Both the position numbers and the translations under genes were made by a program. DNA of 64,000 nucleotides from the NCBI RefSeq assembly GCF_024628725.1, contig NZ_CP102409.1, positions 1,521,001-1,585,000 on the forward strand. Direction: 5' to 3'. This stretch comes from Ruegeria sp. YS9 (lineage in GTDB: Bacteria; Pseudomonadota; Alphaproteobacteria; Rhodobacterales; Rhodobacteraceae). Within the stretch, counting starts at the first letter, position 1, and every line of letters begins with the position of its first letter. The notes beneath the pieces are model-generated. The model was not told the origin of the DNA. It saw nothing but the letters and a program-made list of their open reading frames with translations, and made no database searches. Shown piece after piece: positions 9,254-21,652 of this stretch.

Positions 9254-9847
9254 ATGCTTGTTTTCTTTGAGGAACGCCTTGCCTTCCTTGCCGTTCCGAA
9301 AACCGGCAGCACGGCTTATCACACAGCGTTGCGGGATCGCGCTGATATCGTCGTCACTCATCCGCCCGAGCTCAAACATGCTCCGGTGCGCAGGTATGAT
9401 CGGTTTTTCCAGAACATTTTTCGCAAGATGTACGATACCGAGATGGAGATCCTGGCAGTTGTTCGCGAACCCGTTGACTGGCTGGGCAGCTGGTATCGAT
9501 TTCGCAGCCGCGCCGACCTGATCGGTCACGTCCATTCGACCCGAGACATGAGTTTCGACACGTTTGTGCAGGCCTACATGACAAACCCGCGCCCGGATTT
9601 TGCCGATGTTGGCAGCCAAAGCCAGTTTTTCCGTACCCGCAGCAATGGTCGCGGTGCCACTCATATCTTCAAATACGAAAACCAGGACAAAATTCTCGAC
9701 TTCCTGCAAGCGCGACTGAACATGCAGATCGACCTGCAGCAAGAGAATGTATCACCATCGGGTGATCTGACGCTGACGCCCGAGACACGGCAGAAATTTC
9801 ATAAAAGACACGCAGAGGAATTCGCGCTCCACGATGCAGCATTGTAG
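9254..9847 (+). CDS. Sulfotransferase-family protein
   Basis: The 197-residue protein carries the two PAPS-binding elements of sulfotransferases: the 5'-phosphosulfate loop near the N terminus ([11 protein letters not shown], about 13-23) and the 3'-phosphate motif [14 protein letters not shown] (about 69-82). It is short for the family, and the acceptor is unknown. A GGAG site precedes ATG 9254. It is transcribed divergently from recA and converges with cckA, its stop lying five bases from the cckA stop. Similar genes in Rhodobacterales are annotated as hypothetical or type II sulfotransferases; I have no substrate evidence. Confidence 0.75.
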   Translation: MLVFFEERLAFLAVPKTGSTAYHTALRDRADIVVTHPPELKHAPVRRYDRFFQNIFRKMYDTEMEILAVVREPVDWLGSWYRFRSRADLIGHVHSTRDMSFDTFVQAYMTNPRPDFADVGSQSQFFRTRSNGRGATHIFKYENQDKILDFLQARLNMQIDLQQENVSPSGDLTLTPETRQKFHKRHAEEFALHDAAL

Positions 9848-9852
9848 GATGT

Positions 9853-12144
9853 TCAGTTCAATTGTTGGAAAACCGCCTCGGTCAACTGGTTGAGAGAAAA
9901 CGGCTTGGGCAGGAAGGTCGAATTGGCGATCTCGGGTTCTGAATCGCCAAAGGCACCTTCCGTATAACCCGATACGAAGACCACGCGGGCCTCCGGGCGT
10001 GTTTCCCGAGCTTTGCGCACCCAGGTCGGCCCATCCATGCCGGGCATGACCACATCCGTCACAAATACGTCGACGTTCAAAGACGGATCCTCCAGAAGCC
10101 GCAGTGCTTCCTCGGCCGAATCCGCCTCCAGCACGGTATAGCCCTTGAGCCGCAGAGCCCTGGTTGCGAAGGCGCGGACCGGCGCTTCGTCTTCAACCAA
10201 AAGCACGACGCCCTCTCCTTGCCGGGCACTTTGGGATTCGGGTTGCGCCGGAGAATGCTGTTCCGCCTCTGCCACTGTGGCGCAAACCGGTAGAAAAACG
10301 GTGAATTCAGTGCCTCGGCCCACCGTGCTGTCGACAAAGATGAAACCGCCCGTCTGCTTGACGATGCCATAGGCCGTTGAAAGCCCAAGCCCTGTACCCT
10401 CGCCCGTACGCTTTGTCGTATAGAACGGCTCGAAGACCTTTTGCAGTTTGTCGGCAGGTATTCCCACGCCGCTGTCCATTACCCTGACCGTAACATATTC
10501 GCCTGGCTGGACGGTCGCCCTGTCCCTGCTGAGCGGTTGCGACAGGTTCAACACTTCGGTCTCGATACGTATTTCGCCCCCGTCCGGCATGGCATCGCGC
10601 GCGTTGACGACCAAGTTCATCAACACCTGTTCCAACTGCCGTTTGTCCGCCCGAACCGGCTTTAATACCGGATCATGGCTGAGGGTCAGCAGAACTTTCT
10701 CGCCCACCAATCGGTTCAGCAAGTGAATGAGGTCCGAGATCGTGTCACGCAAATCCAGAACTTCGGGCCTGAGAGTCTGTTTGCGCGAGAATGCCAGAAG
10801 CTGGCTGACCAGCGCAGCGGCCCGGTTGGCGTTCTGATTGATCTGCACCAGATCCCCGTAGTCCGGGTCATTCTGATCGTGGCGCAACAACAGCAGATCG
10901 CAGTGCCCGGAAATGGCCGTCAGCAGGTTGTTGAAATCATGCGCGACCCCGCCGGCCAATTGACCCACAGCCTGCATTTTCTGCCCTTGGACAAATTGAG
11001 CTTCCAGAGTTTTCAACTCGGTCGCATCATTCAGGACCGCGATAAGACAGATCTTGCCATCGACAACGACACGGCTCAGCGTGACCTGTACGAAGACCTC
11101 CTTGTCTTTTCGGGTCAACTGAAGAAACTCGGATCGTTGCGCGTCTTCTTGCGCGGCTGTCCGCGCCAGCCAATCCAGAATGGGGTGCCCCATACCCCGC
11201 ATGATGTCGGCTATGTTGGTGCCTTCCAGGTTTTCATTTCCCAGCAACTTGTTCGCCAACCTGTTGGCATTCAGAATGGCCCCCGCCGGAGACAGGGTGA
11301 GAACCGGAACCGGAAGATCTGCAAAAGACGTGCTGGCCCCGGGCGCCTGAGTTTCAATGAGCGGCACCAACCCAAGGCTTCGTTCCTTGCTGGATCGGGA
11401 AAGCTCCGTCACAGCCACCGGAATCATTCCGTCCTGTGACTTGATAATGTTTGAGGCTCCGACCTGGGGGTCAACATCACCGAAGATGTCGCGAACCCGT
11501 TCGGGATGCGGCCCAAGCAACTTTTTCGCCGCCGGATTCGGGCACACCACGTCATCCACGCATCCGATGGTCAGAACCGGCAGGTTGAGAGACTGCCAGC
11601 TTTCCTGTTCTGACTGTTGAAACCGCCAGCAAAAAATGTCGGGAGCCAATTGAAACACGGTGACACTGTTTGTGTTTCCCCTGATCACGCAGTCTTCGCG
11701 GGCCCGACCGAAGGAACGGGCCTGAGATTGCAACCTCAACAAAATCACCTGAGGGGTCGAGAACGTCGAACCGAGGCAGCTTTCAAGGCTGGCTCCTTTC
11801 GCCGCGCCGAACTGTTCCCGCGCTGATGCGTTGGACGCCAGAATGTCGCCATAAGCATTTGCGATCAGGAAGGGTGACTCTTCCTGTTCTGCAAAAGCGG
11901 CCATGACGGCGGTGGTTTGTTGCGCGTGTCTGGCGGCGACCTGGCCTTTGATCACGACGCACAATACCACAATCAAAAGCGAAATCCCCGCGACCATCAT
12001 GCCCGTGGTCCAATCCGGTGGCAGCAACCCGACCAAGGGCGCAATGCCGATCAACAACGCCACCGCCACCAACGACCAAAGACGAGATGCCGGGGGCGTG
12101 TGGGCAAGAGATGGGTCGCTGAAAAATTCTGCTGTGTCAGACAT
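9853..12144 (-). CDS. cckA: Hybrid sensor histidine kinase CckA
   Basis: The 763-residue protein has two membrane helices near the N terminus, PAS-like regions, a HisKA domain with phosphoacceptor His (about residue 402 in GGVAHDFNNLLTAISGH), a HATPase domain (MDSGVGIP, TGLGLSTAYG) and a C-terminal receiver with its acceptor Asp in VDVFVTDVVMPGMDG. This order is that of CckA, which phosphorylates ChpT and then CtrA, and in Rhodobacterales controls motility, gene transfer agent and division-related genes. I chose ATG 12144 over an upstream TTG at 12183. A CtrA-type box lies 46-60 bases upstream. Confidence 0.88.
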   Translation of the reverse strand: MSDTAEFFSDPSLAHTPPASRLWSLVAVALLIGIAPLVGLLPPDWTTGMMVAGISLLIVVLCVVIKGQVAARHAQQTTAVMAAFAEQEESPFLIANAYGDILASNASAREQFGAAKGASLESCLGSTFSTPQVILLRLQSQARSFGRAREDCVIRGNTNSVTVFQLAPDIFCWRFQQSEQESWQSLNLPVLTIGCVDDVVCPNPAAKKLLGPHPERVRDIFGDVDPQVGASNIIKSQDGMIPVAVTELSRSSKERSLGLVPLIETQAPGASTSFADLPVPVLTLSPAGAILNANRLANKLLGNENLEGTNIADIMRGMGHPILDWLARTAAQEDAQRSEFLQLTRKDKEVFVQVTLSRVVVDGKICLIAVLNDATELKTLEAQFVQGQKMQAVGQLAGGVAHDFNNLLTAISGHCDLLLLRHDQNDPDYGDLVQINQNANRAAALVSQLLAFSRKQTLRPEVLDLRDTISDLIHLLNRLVGEKVLLTLSHDPVLKPVRADKRQLEQVLMNLVVNARDAMPDGGEIRIETEVLNLSQPLSRDRATVQPGEYVTVRVMDSGVGIPADKLQKVFEPFYTTKRTGEGTGLGLSTAYGIVKQTGGFIFVDSTVGRGTEFTVFLPVCATVAEAEQHSPAQPESQSARQGEGVVLLVEDEAPVRAFATRALRLKGYTVLEADSAEEALRLLEDPSLNVDVFVTDVVMPGMDGPTWVRKARETRPEARVVFVSGYTEGAFGDSEPEIANSTFLPKPFSLNQLTEAVFQQLN

Positions 12145-12189
12145 ATACGGCTCGGGCGCAAAGTTATCGGCTATAACGGCCAAAATTGG

Positions 12190-12204
12190 TTAATTCCCGC
12201 TTAA
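12190..12204. promoter_or_regulatory. Candidate CtrA binding box upstream of cckA
   Basis: TTAATTCCCGCTTAA is an exact TTAA-N7-TTAA followed by C, the consensus CtrA box of alphaproteobacteria. It sits in the gap between rsmB and cckA, 46-60 bases before the cckA start codon. Confidence 0.6.
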
Positions 12205-12253
12205 CGGCGTTTGGAAAGCGGCAATCTACCCAAGGTTGTTATTTGCCAAAAGC

Positions 12254-13411
12254 TCAGCGCGTCAAGTGCGACGTAAAGAACCCGTCAGATTCGTGTGTAA
12301 CGTGCCACGTTTTCCGGTAGGTTTCCCGCCACTGGGAAAAATGATCCAGAAAATCGTCTATGATCGCGCCGTTTTCAACGTTCAGAACCGAACAGGTTGC
12401 GTAAGCCAACAGGCCGCCCGGATGCACCAAAGGAGCAATGTCGGATAAAATACGGGCCTGAATGGTGGTGAGGTCCCGCAAGCGATCCTCGGTCAAGGCC
12501 CATTTCCCGGCTGGCGCCCTTCGCCACGATCCGCTGCCAGAGCACGGCGCATCAACGAAAACAACATCAAACGGATCAACACCTGAAAGGTCATCGGAGT
12601 TGAGGATGGTTATCTTTGCGCCTGCTCGTTCCGCCCGCGTCGGAATATCTTTCATGCGGCCGGAATTCACATCATGTGCGTACACTTCGACGCCCTCGTG
12701 CGCTGCAAGTGCCAGCGCCTTGCCGCCACCACCCGCGCAATAATCCAGAACGCGCATTCCCGGCCGCAGATCCAGCGCGGCCACAACCGCCTGGCTTGCA
12801 GCGTCCTGAAGCTCGACCAGGCCCCGGGCATAGGCCTGACTTTGGGCAATGCGCCGGGCCCCCTCTGTCACTTCAAGGGCGGTTTGGCATGCCTGAACCG
12901 GATGGGCGACAATACCCTCGGACTTCAAGGCGTCGATGGCCCCGCCCAGATCGGTCTTTCTTAAGTTGACCCGCAGATGAACGGGCGCCCGGTTCTGCAA
13001 TGACATCGCGCAAGGAACCAAGGCGTCCTTCAGAGAGTCAACGAACCGAGGCCACAGCCACTCCGGAACGTCATATTTCTCGGCCTCGGACGCGAAATCC
13101 CGCGTCGTTTCCGTTTCCTGAACCGGCATCGGAGCGTGACGGTTGCCGGTGAACAACTCGGCCAGATCACCGCCTGACGCACGGGTCGCACCGATCATCA
13201 AACCGCGCCCGGTGTCGGACCCTCCCAACGCAGCGTACGAGCGCTTGCGTCGCAGCGCGTCGAATACGTGATCGCGAATGGCCGCCCGATCCTTGGACCC
13301 TGCGAAACGACTGCGCCGCGCCCAGCCGGTGAGTGCTTTTTCGACCGGCGCGCCAGCCAGAATATCATCCAGAATTTCGATCGAGGCCTGAACACGGGCG
13401 GCGGGTGTCAT
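12254..13411 (-). CDS. rsmB: RsmB-type rRNA cytosine-5 methyltransferase
   Basis: The 385-residue protein combines an N-terminal NusB-like helical region (residues 1-70) with a Rossmann methyltransferase domain. The SAM motif is VLDYCAGGGGKALALA. The two RNA m5C catalytic cysteines are in VDAPCSGSGSWRR and AYATCSV. RsmB/Fmu enzymes methylate C967 of 16S rRNA using SAM. A GAGGT site precedes the ATG. The gene lies between guaB and cckA on the same strand but is separated from guaB by a terminator. Confidence 0.88.
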   Translation of the reverse strand: MTPAARVQASIEILDDILAGAPVEKALTGWARRSRFAGSKDRAAIRDHVFDALRRKRSYAALGGSDTGRGLMIGATRASGGDLAELFTGNRHAPMPVQETETTRDFASEAEKYDVPEWLWPRFVDSLKDALVPCAMSLQNRAPVHLRVNLRKTDLGGAIDALKSEGIVAHPVQACQTALEVTEGARRIAQSQAYARGLVELQDAASQAVVAALDLRPGMRVLDYCAGGGGKALALAAHEGVEVYAHDVNSGRMKDIPTRAERAGAKITILNSDDLSGVDPFDVVFVDAPCSGSGSWRRAPAGKWALTEDRLRDLTTIQARILSDIAPLVHPGGLLAYATCSVLNVENGAIIDDFLDHFSQWRETYRKTWHVTHESDGFFTSHLTR

Positions 13412-13458
13412 GGTGGAATACCTCGGCGGAAATGGGCCCGGCTGGCCGATCCAATTGG

Positions 13459-13487
13459 TAAAAAGGCACCCGCTCGCGGGTGCCTTG
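13459..13487 (-). terminator. Terminator of guaB
   Basis: AAGGCACCCG pairs with CGGGTGCCTT around CTCG. On the minus strand a T-run follows. It lies between the guaB stop and the rsmB start. Confidence 0.85.
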
Positions 13488-13503
13488 TGTCTTGCTGGAT
13501 GGC

Positions 13504-17214
<3,711 letters not shown>

Positions 17215-17225
17215 ACCGACAGTTC

Positions 17226-17253
17226 AGTGACCCGTGGGAAACCTCGGGTCATT
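17226..17253 (-). terminator. Possible weak terminator of the DHPS operon
   Basis: TGACCCG (17228-17234) pairs with CGGGTCA (17245-17251) between the convergent ends of the RACo-like and FMN dehydrogenase genes. No real T-run follows on either strand, so this is only the best local candidate. Confidence 0.35.
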
Positions 17254-17257
17254 GTCC

Positions 17258-18373
17258 TCACCGATAACAGGCGTTGCGTCGGACCTCGTCCAGCGACGTG
17301 ACGCCTAGTTGGGCCATGGCGATGCTCATTTCTTCGCTGAGTACCGACCATAGCTGTTCAAGGCCCGCTTCGCCTTCGGCCGCTATTGCAAACTGAAGGA
17401 TACGGCCAAAGAAGGCAAAGTCCGCCCCGTTCGCAAGTGCCTTGAGGACGTCTTCACCCGACCGCAACCCGCTGTCGTAGAAAAGCGGAAAATCCGGGCC
17501 GACGGCCTTGCGTATCTCAGGCAGAACCGTGATTGGCGCGGGAGCACTTTCCAACTGGCGTGCACCATGGCTTGAGACCTGAATGGCGTCCACGCCCGCT
17601 GACTTGAGCCTTTGCGCGTCGTCTGCATCCAATACGCCTTTGACCACCAGATTCCCGGCCCACTGGTCGCGCAGGCGGGCCAATGTCTCCCACGTGGCCT
17701 TGGCGCGGCTTTCGGTTCGGTCGAAATCGTAGCCATCCATCAGGAAATTCGCCATTTCCGGCTTGCCTTTCAGCAGCACCGGCAAGGACCACCGCGGGTG
17801 CAAGGCAAAATCCATCACCTGCTTGGGACCCATTTTGAAGGGCATCTTGAACCCATGGCGCAACTCGCGCGGGCGTCGTCCAACCTCGGGCACATCCACG
17901 GTCAGCACCAGTGTTTCATACCCCGCAGCCTTGGCGCGATCGACAAGCTTGAACGTGCCGCTGCCATCGCCGCTGAAATACAGCTGAAACCAGGCATGGC
18001 CTTCAGCTTCGACGATCAGATCCTCCATCGCGGTCGAGGCGACAGTCGAAACCCCAAGCGGCACTTCATGGCGTGCTGCGATGCGGGCCAGCATCAAGTC
18101 GGCCCCCGGCGCGGACAAATTGCACATGCCCATCGGCGCGATACCAAACGGGCGTTCCGCGGGCCGGTCGAACAGGGAACTTGCCAGAGATCTTTCACTG
18201 ACGTCGCGCAGGATACGCGGGCGCAAGGTCATTGCATCCAAAGCGGACCGATTGCGACCGGCACCCATCTCGGCCCCGGCTGCACCATCAATATAGTCGA
18301 ACACCATCCACGGAAGACGCCGCCGCGCCAGGCGGCGGGCGTCCTCGGCACTGTGGATGGCGCTTGCGCCCAT
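17258..18373 (-). CDS. FMN-dependent L-2-hydroxyacid dehydrogenase, probable sulfolactate dehydrogenase
   Basis: The 371-residue protein is a lactate/glycolate oxidase-family TIM barrel. The catalytic set is in place: Y27 (FDYIDGAAG), Y132 (FQLYF), D160 (TVDVPEVGRRPR), K245 (VVKGVL), and H269 and R272 (SSHGARQLE). The last motif differs from the usual SNHGGRQLD, as does DSGLR for DGGVR, which suggests a distinct substrate. It is the last gene of the DHPS operon and overlaps comE by one base (TGATG). Sulfolactate is therefore the likely substrate, giving sulfopyruvate for ComDE. It may correspond to SlcD of other roseobacters, but I cannot confirm that. Confidence 0.82.
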   Translation of the reverse strand: MGASAIHSAEDARRLARRRLPWMVFDYIDGAAGAEMGAGRNRSALDAMTLRPRILRDVSERSLASSLFDRPAERPFGIAPMGMCNLSAPGADLMLARIAARHEVPLGVSTVASTAMEDLIVEAEGHAWFQLYFSGDGSGTFKLVDRAKAAGYETLVLTVDVPEVGRRPRELRHGFKMPFKMGPKQVMDFALHPRWSLPVLLKGKPEMANFLMDGYDFDRTESRAKATWETLARLRDQWAGNLVVKGVLDADDAQRLKSAGVDAIQVSSHGARQLESAPAPITVLPEIRKAVGPDFPLFYDSGLRSGEDVLKALANGADFAFFGRILQFAIAAEGEAGLEQLWSVLSEEMSIAMAQLGVTSLDEVRRNACYR

Positions 18374-18927
18374 CAGGCCTGAACGGCCTTCATGAAACGG
18401 TCGCGGATGACGACCGGATCCATCGTGATCGGCGGCATCTTGGCGTTGCCGCTTTCACATTTGCTGACGACGATTGTCATCTGTTTGGCATCCAGCGCCT
18501 CTTGCAGCACGCGTCCGGTGTCTTCGGCGGCACATTCGATCACGCGCTCACACCCGGCTGCTTCGGCCATTTTGGCCAGAGAGGTCTTTTGCCCGGCATA
18601 GGTCGGCTGATCGCCGGTCGAACCGTACGAACCATTGTCAACAATCAGCAGGATATAATTGTCTGCCACGTTGTTGGCGATGGTCGGCAACGTCCCCAGA
18701 TTGGTCAGGATCGAGCCATCCCCATCAATGACGATCACCGGTTTAGGCTGGGCCAGCGCGAGCCCCAGACCGATCGAGGACGCCAGGCCCATTGTCCCCA
18801 GCATGTAGAAATTGCTCGGCTGGTCGTCGATGGCGTGCAGTTCCTGGCTGGGAATGCCGATGTTGCAGACAACCAGTTGATCACGCAGGATCGGGGCGAT
18901 TTCTTTTAGTATTTCAGAACGGATCAT
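18373..18927 (-). CDS. comE: Sulfopyruvate decarboxylase, beta subunit
   Basis: The 184-residue protein carries the thiamine diphosphate/Mg binding motif of ThDP enzymes (IDGDGSILTNLGTLPTIANN, about 68-86), and KYGSTG-like sequence is present as NGSYGSTGDQPTY. With ComD it decarboxylates sulfopyruvate to sulfoacetaldehyde; in coenzyme M-making archaea the two halves are also separate. ATG 18927 overlaps the comD stop by four bases (ATGA), which indicates coupled translation and equal amounts of both subunits. Phosphonopyruvate decarboxylase is a related alternative, excluded mainly by context. Confidence 0.9.
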   Translation of the reverse strand: MIRSEILKEIAPILRDQLVVCNIGIPSQELHAIDDQPSNFYMLGTMGLASSIGLGLALAQPKPVIVIDGDGSILTNLGTLPTIANNVADNYILLIVDNGSYGSTGDQPTYAGQKTSLAKMAEAAGCERVIECAAEDTGRVLQEALDAKQMTIVVSKCESGNAKMPPITMDPVVIRDRFMKAVQA

Positions 18928-19430
18928 TGGTCGCCATAGCCTCCCCAGAAATTGGCGTCGGTCAGGATGGCGACCGGCTTGTTGCACATGAATGTGTATT
19001 TCAGGATCGCGTCGAGCTCCTCGACATCCGCCTGATGGTGGAAGTGGTAGGTGGGGATGTTCAGCTGGGCCAACAGCGCCTTGGTGTGAACCGCCATTTC
19101 AACCTGGCAGGCAATGGGCTCGCGCAGTTCGCCCCGGTACGAGATCAGCATCGGCAGCGGCATACGGTAATACTGAATCAGCGTCGCCAGCGTGTTGATC
19201 GTCACGCCAATGGCCGTGTTCTGCATGATGATCGCGGGACGCTTGCCGCCCATCCACGCCCCTGCACACAGGCCCATCCCTTCGTCTTCCTTGTTGGACG
19301 GAATGTGATAGATGCCATCACGCTCATCGATTTCCGCGATGACACCTGCCAATTGCTTGCACGGGACAGTGGTGACAAACGAGATATCGTTCGCCACCAG
19401 ATCGTCGGTGATCTTCTTGTCTATGTTCAT
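18924..19430 (-). CDS. comD: Sulfopyruvate decarboxylase, alpha subunit
   Basis: The 168-residue protein is the pyrimidine-binding half of a split ThDP enzyme. The activating glutamate lies in PSNKEDEGMGLCAGAWMGGKR (E48 or E50), followed by QNTAIGVTINTLATL. ComDE removes CO2 from sulfopyruvate; the product sulfoacetaldehyde is normally passed to Xsc, which is not in this window. The ATG at 19428-19430 opens the conserved MNIDKKITDDL segment; the open frame continues 29 codons upstream but without similarity. It follows the uspA gene by 49 bases. Confidence 0.9.
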   Translation of the reverse strand: MNIDKKITDDLVANDISFVTTVPCKQLAGVIAEIDERDGIYHIPSNKEDEGMGLCAGAWMGGKRPAIIMQNTAIGVTINTLATLIQYYRMPLPMLISYRGELREPIACQVEMAVHTKALLAQLNIPTYHFHHQADVEELDAILKYTFMCNKPVAILTDANFWGGYGDQ

Positions 19431-19479
19431 GATCCAGCTTTTGGTCCTGTTTGGGGCGCTAGACGCGCGATTGAGGAAT

Positions 19480-19890
19480 TCAGGCCCTTCGGTGCACGTG
19501 CACGGCACAGGGGGCATGGCGGACGACGCGCGAAGCGGTCGATCCTAGGAAGTAGTCGCTCAGGTCCGGTTTGTGCGAGCCGATTACGATACAGTCGACA
19601 TCTTTGCTGCTGGCATAATCGATGATGGACCGTGCGGTATGACCTTTGACGATTTCGGCCGTCACCCCTTCAAGCCCCTCGATTTTTTGCAGCAATTGCA
19701 AACGGGCCCTTTCGAAACCTTCGGCGACAACCGATTTGTCCAGATAGGCGCTGACCGATCCCTGAGGCATCTCGTAGACATGCAGCGCAATTATTTCCGC
19801 GCCCTTTCCTGACAAGGCCCGTGCGATTTCCAGCGTGTGTTGCGATATGCCGTGATCCAAAGCCAACGGGACCAGTATTTTCGTGTACAT
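19480..19890 (-). CDS. Universal stress protein (UspA family) inside the DHPS operon
   Basis: The 136-residue single-domain UspA protein begins MYTKILVPLALDHGISQHTLE and ends with the nucleotide-loop region IGSHKPDLSDYFLGSTASRVVRH. A lysine replaces the second glycine of the usual G-x2-G ATP motif. It lies between hpsP and comD on the same strand, with short gaps of 23 and 49 bases. A second UspA protein with nearly the same loop accompanies the TAXI-TRAP transporter at 56.6 kb. TeaD, a UspA protein linked to the TeaABC TRAP transporter, is a precedent for a regulatory role in uptake. Confidence 0.88.
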   Translation of the reverse strand: MYTKILVPLALDHGISQHTLEIARALSGKGAEIIALHVYEMPQGSVSAYLDKSVVAEGFERARLQLLQKIEGLEGVTAEIVKGHTARSIIDYASSKDVDCIVIGSHKPDLSDYFLGSTASRVVRHAPCAVHVHRRA

Positions 19891-19913
19891 GAAGGTCTCC
19901 AGTTCTGTCAGTT

Positions 19914-20894
19914 CTATCCCCAGGGTTTCAGGATAATCTTGGGTGCGGCCACGGCGCCAGATCGGATATCGCAAAACGCCTGCGCACCGTCGGCCAGGGC
20001 GCGTTCTTCGATCCAGTCCAGAGCCCCCAGCCGCCCGTCAAAGATCGCCTGAGCCGTCTGGCGAAAGTCCTTGGCGGTGTAGGTGTAAGTCCCGATGAAT
20101 GTGATTTCCTGCAAGGTCATCCGGCGAATATCCAGACCACCGGCATCCTCACCCAACCCCACATGCGCGATCACGCCCCCCGGCTCGGCCATGGCCGAGG
20201 CAACTGACCGCGTCGCAGCATAGCCCACGGCATCTATGACCAACGGGTAAGTCCCCTTGGCTGAACCCACCAGCGCAAAGCTCTCGATTTTCGCCAGGTA
20301 GGTCCGACGCAGCTCATTTGGTTCCGCGATTGTCACGTCATCGACGCCCATTGCCCGCAAGGCCAAGGCCGCCGCAAGGCCGATGGCCCCGCCGCCGATC
20401 ACCAGTGCGCGACGGTCCATTGCCGGATGCAGCGCCTCGATCCCCAACCGGACCGTATGCCAGCTTACCGCCAGCGGTTCCGCTAGCGCGGCTTTGGCAA
20501 ACGATATATCTTCCGGAACTTCGACAAGATTGCTGGCAGGCATGGTGACGTATTGCGCGAACGCCCCTTCGCGCGGCGGCATCGAGATGATCTGGCGATC
20601 CGGGCACAGGTTTTCCCGGCCGGCAAGGCAGGCCGCGCATTGACCGCAGCTGACCAGCGGGTTGATCGTCACACGATCACCGGCGCGTTTCCCGTCAACA
20701 ATCACACCGGCCGCCTCGTGCCCAAGGATCAGCGGTGCCGGACGACGCGCATCGTGTCCCAGATAGGCGTGCATGTCCGATCCACAGATGCCGACCGCCT
20801 CGATCCGGATCAAATGTTCGGATGGACCGGCCTCGGCATCCGGCACCTCACCGAACACCATCTGTTCCACACCTTGGTAAACCAGCGCCTTCAT
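19914..20894 (-). CDS. hpsP: Zinc-dependent alcohol dehydrogenase, probable DHPS dehydrogenase HpsP
   Basis: The 326-residue medium-chain dehydrogenase has catalytic zinc residues C37 (GICGSD) and H59/E60 (GHE). The structural zinc cysteines are C83, C86, C89 and C97. The NAD(H) fold shows VIGGGAIGLAAALALRAMG. In characterised DHPS clusters HpsO and HpsP act together as DHPS 2-dehydrogenases that interconvert the (S) and (R) forms. The gene overlaps hpsO by four bases (ATGA). Assignment as HpsP rests on family plus position; the fold alone would fit many polyol dehydrogenases. Confidence 0.85.
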   Translation of the reverse strand: MKALVYQGVEQMVFGEVPDAEAGPSEHLIRIEAVGICGSDMHAYLGHDARRPAPLILGHEAAGVIVDGKRAGDRVTINPLVSCGQCAACLAGRENLCPDRQIISMPPREGAFAQYVTMPASNLVEVPEDISFAKAALAEPLAVSWHTVRLGIEALHPAMDRRALVIGGGAIGLAAALALRAMGVDDVTIAEPNELRRTYLAKIESFALVGSAKGTYPLVIDAVGYAATRSVASAMAEPGGVIAHVGLGEDAGGLDIRRMTLQEITFIGTYTYTAKDFRQTAQAIFDGRLGALDWIEERALADGAQAFCDIRSGAVAAPKIILKPWG

Positions 20895-21652
20895 TTGGCC
20901 GTGAACCCTCCATCAACCATAAGAACCTGCCCCGTGACATAGCCGGACGCGTTCGAGCACAAAAACAGGATCGGTCCATCGATGTCCTGCATCTGTCCAT
21001 TGCGCCCAATGCAGGTTTGAGCGGCGTTCCTCTCTGCGCGCTCGGGGTCGTCGAACACGGCCTGCGTCAGTTCAGTGGGAAAGAACCCCGGACCGATCGC
21101 GTTGGCGGTAATGCCAAAGGGCGACCAGGCCTCGGCCATCGCGCGGGTCAGTTGCCCGATCCCGGCCTTGGTGGCCCCATAGGCAATGCCGCCCGGAAAC
21201 GCGCGCGTTGTTTGCAGCGAGGCGAAATTGACGATACGCCCCCAGCCCTTCTTTTTCATTTCGGGCACCATGGCCTGACTGAGGAAAAACGGCGCGCTGA
21301 GGTTCAGTGCAAGCGTGGCATCCCATCCTTCAGGAGTAACATCGTCGGCAGCCTCGCGTGTGTTGACCCCAGCCGCATGTACAATGATGTCCGGCGCTCC
21401 AAACTTCGAATTGACCGTCTGAACCAGCTCGCCCATTCCGTCACGATCCGAAACATCGGCGACCACCGCTTCTGCGTTGTTGCCGATTTCGGCCTGCATC
21501 TGCGCCAACGCGTCGCTGCGCCGGGCCACGCCGACAACACGCGCGCCGGCTGCGGCAAGTGTCCGCGCCACCTGCCGTCCCAGCCCCGAACTGGCGCCGG
21601 TGATGCAGGCCACCCGGCCCGTCAGGTCAAACAATGCGCGCGGGTCATCCAT
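20891..21652 (-). CDS. hpsO: Short-chain dehydrogenase, probable DHPS dehydrogenase HpsO
   Basis: The 253-residue classical SDR has the cofactor motif TGASSGLG (18-25), the active-site serine S145 and the Y158-x3-K162 pair (YGATK). The end GYVTGQVLMVDGGFTAK is typical of the family. With HpsP it is expected to racemise DHPS via the 2-keto intermediate. The start overlaps the end of hpsN by eight bases and its stop overlaps hpsP by four, so the three dehydrogenases are translationally coupled. Confidence 0.87.
   Translation of the reverse strand: MDDPRALFDLTGRVACITGASSGLGRQVARTLAAAGARVVGVARRSDALAQMQAEIGNNAEAVVADVSDRDGMGELVQTVNSKFGAPDIIVHAAGVNTREAADDVTPEGWDATLALNLSAPFFLSQAMVPEMKKKGWGRIVNFASLQTTRAFPGGIAYGATKAGIGQLTRAMAEAWSPFGITANAIGPGFFPTELTQAVFDDPERAERNAAQTCIGRNGQMQDIDGPILFLCSNASGYVTGQVLMVDGGFTAK

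Noticed and set aside
9062..9742. 227-codon N-terminal extension of the recA frame
   Set aside because: It is antisense to the sulfotransferase-like gene and runs over the SOS box; RecA conservation starts at 9061.
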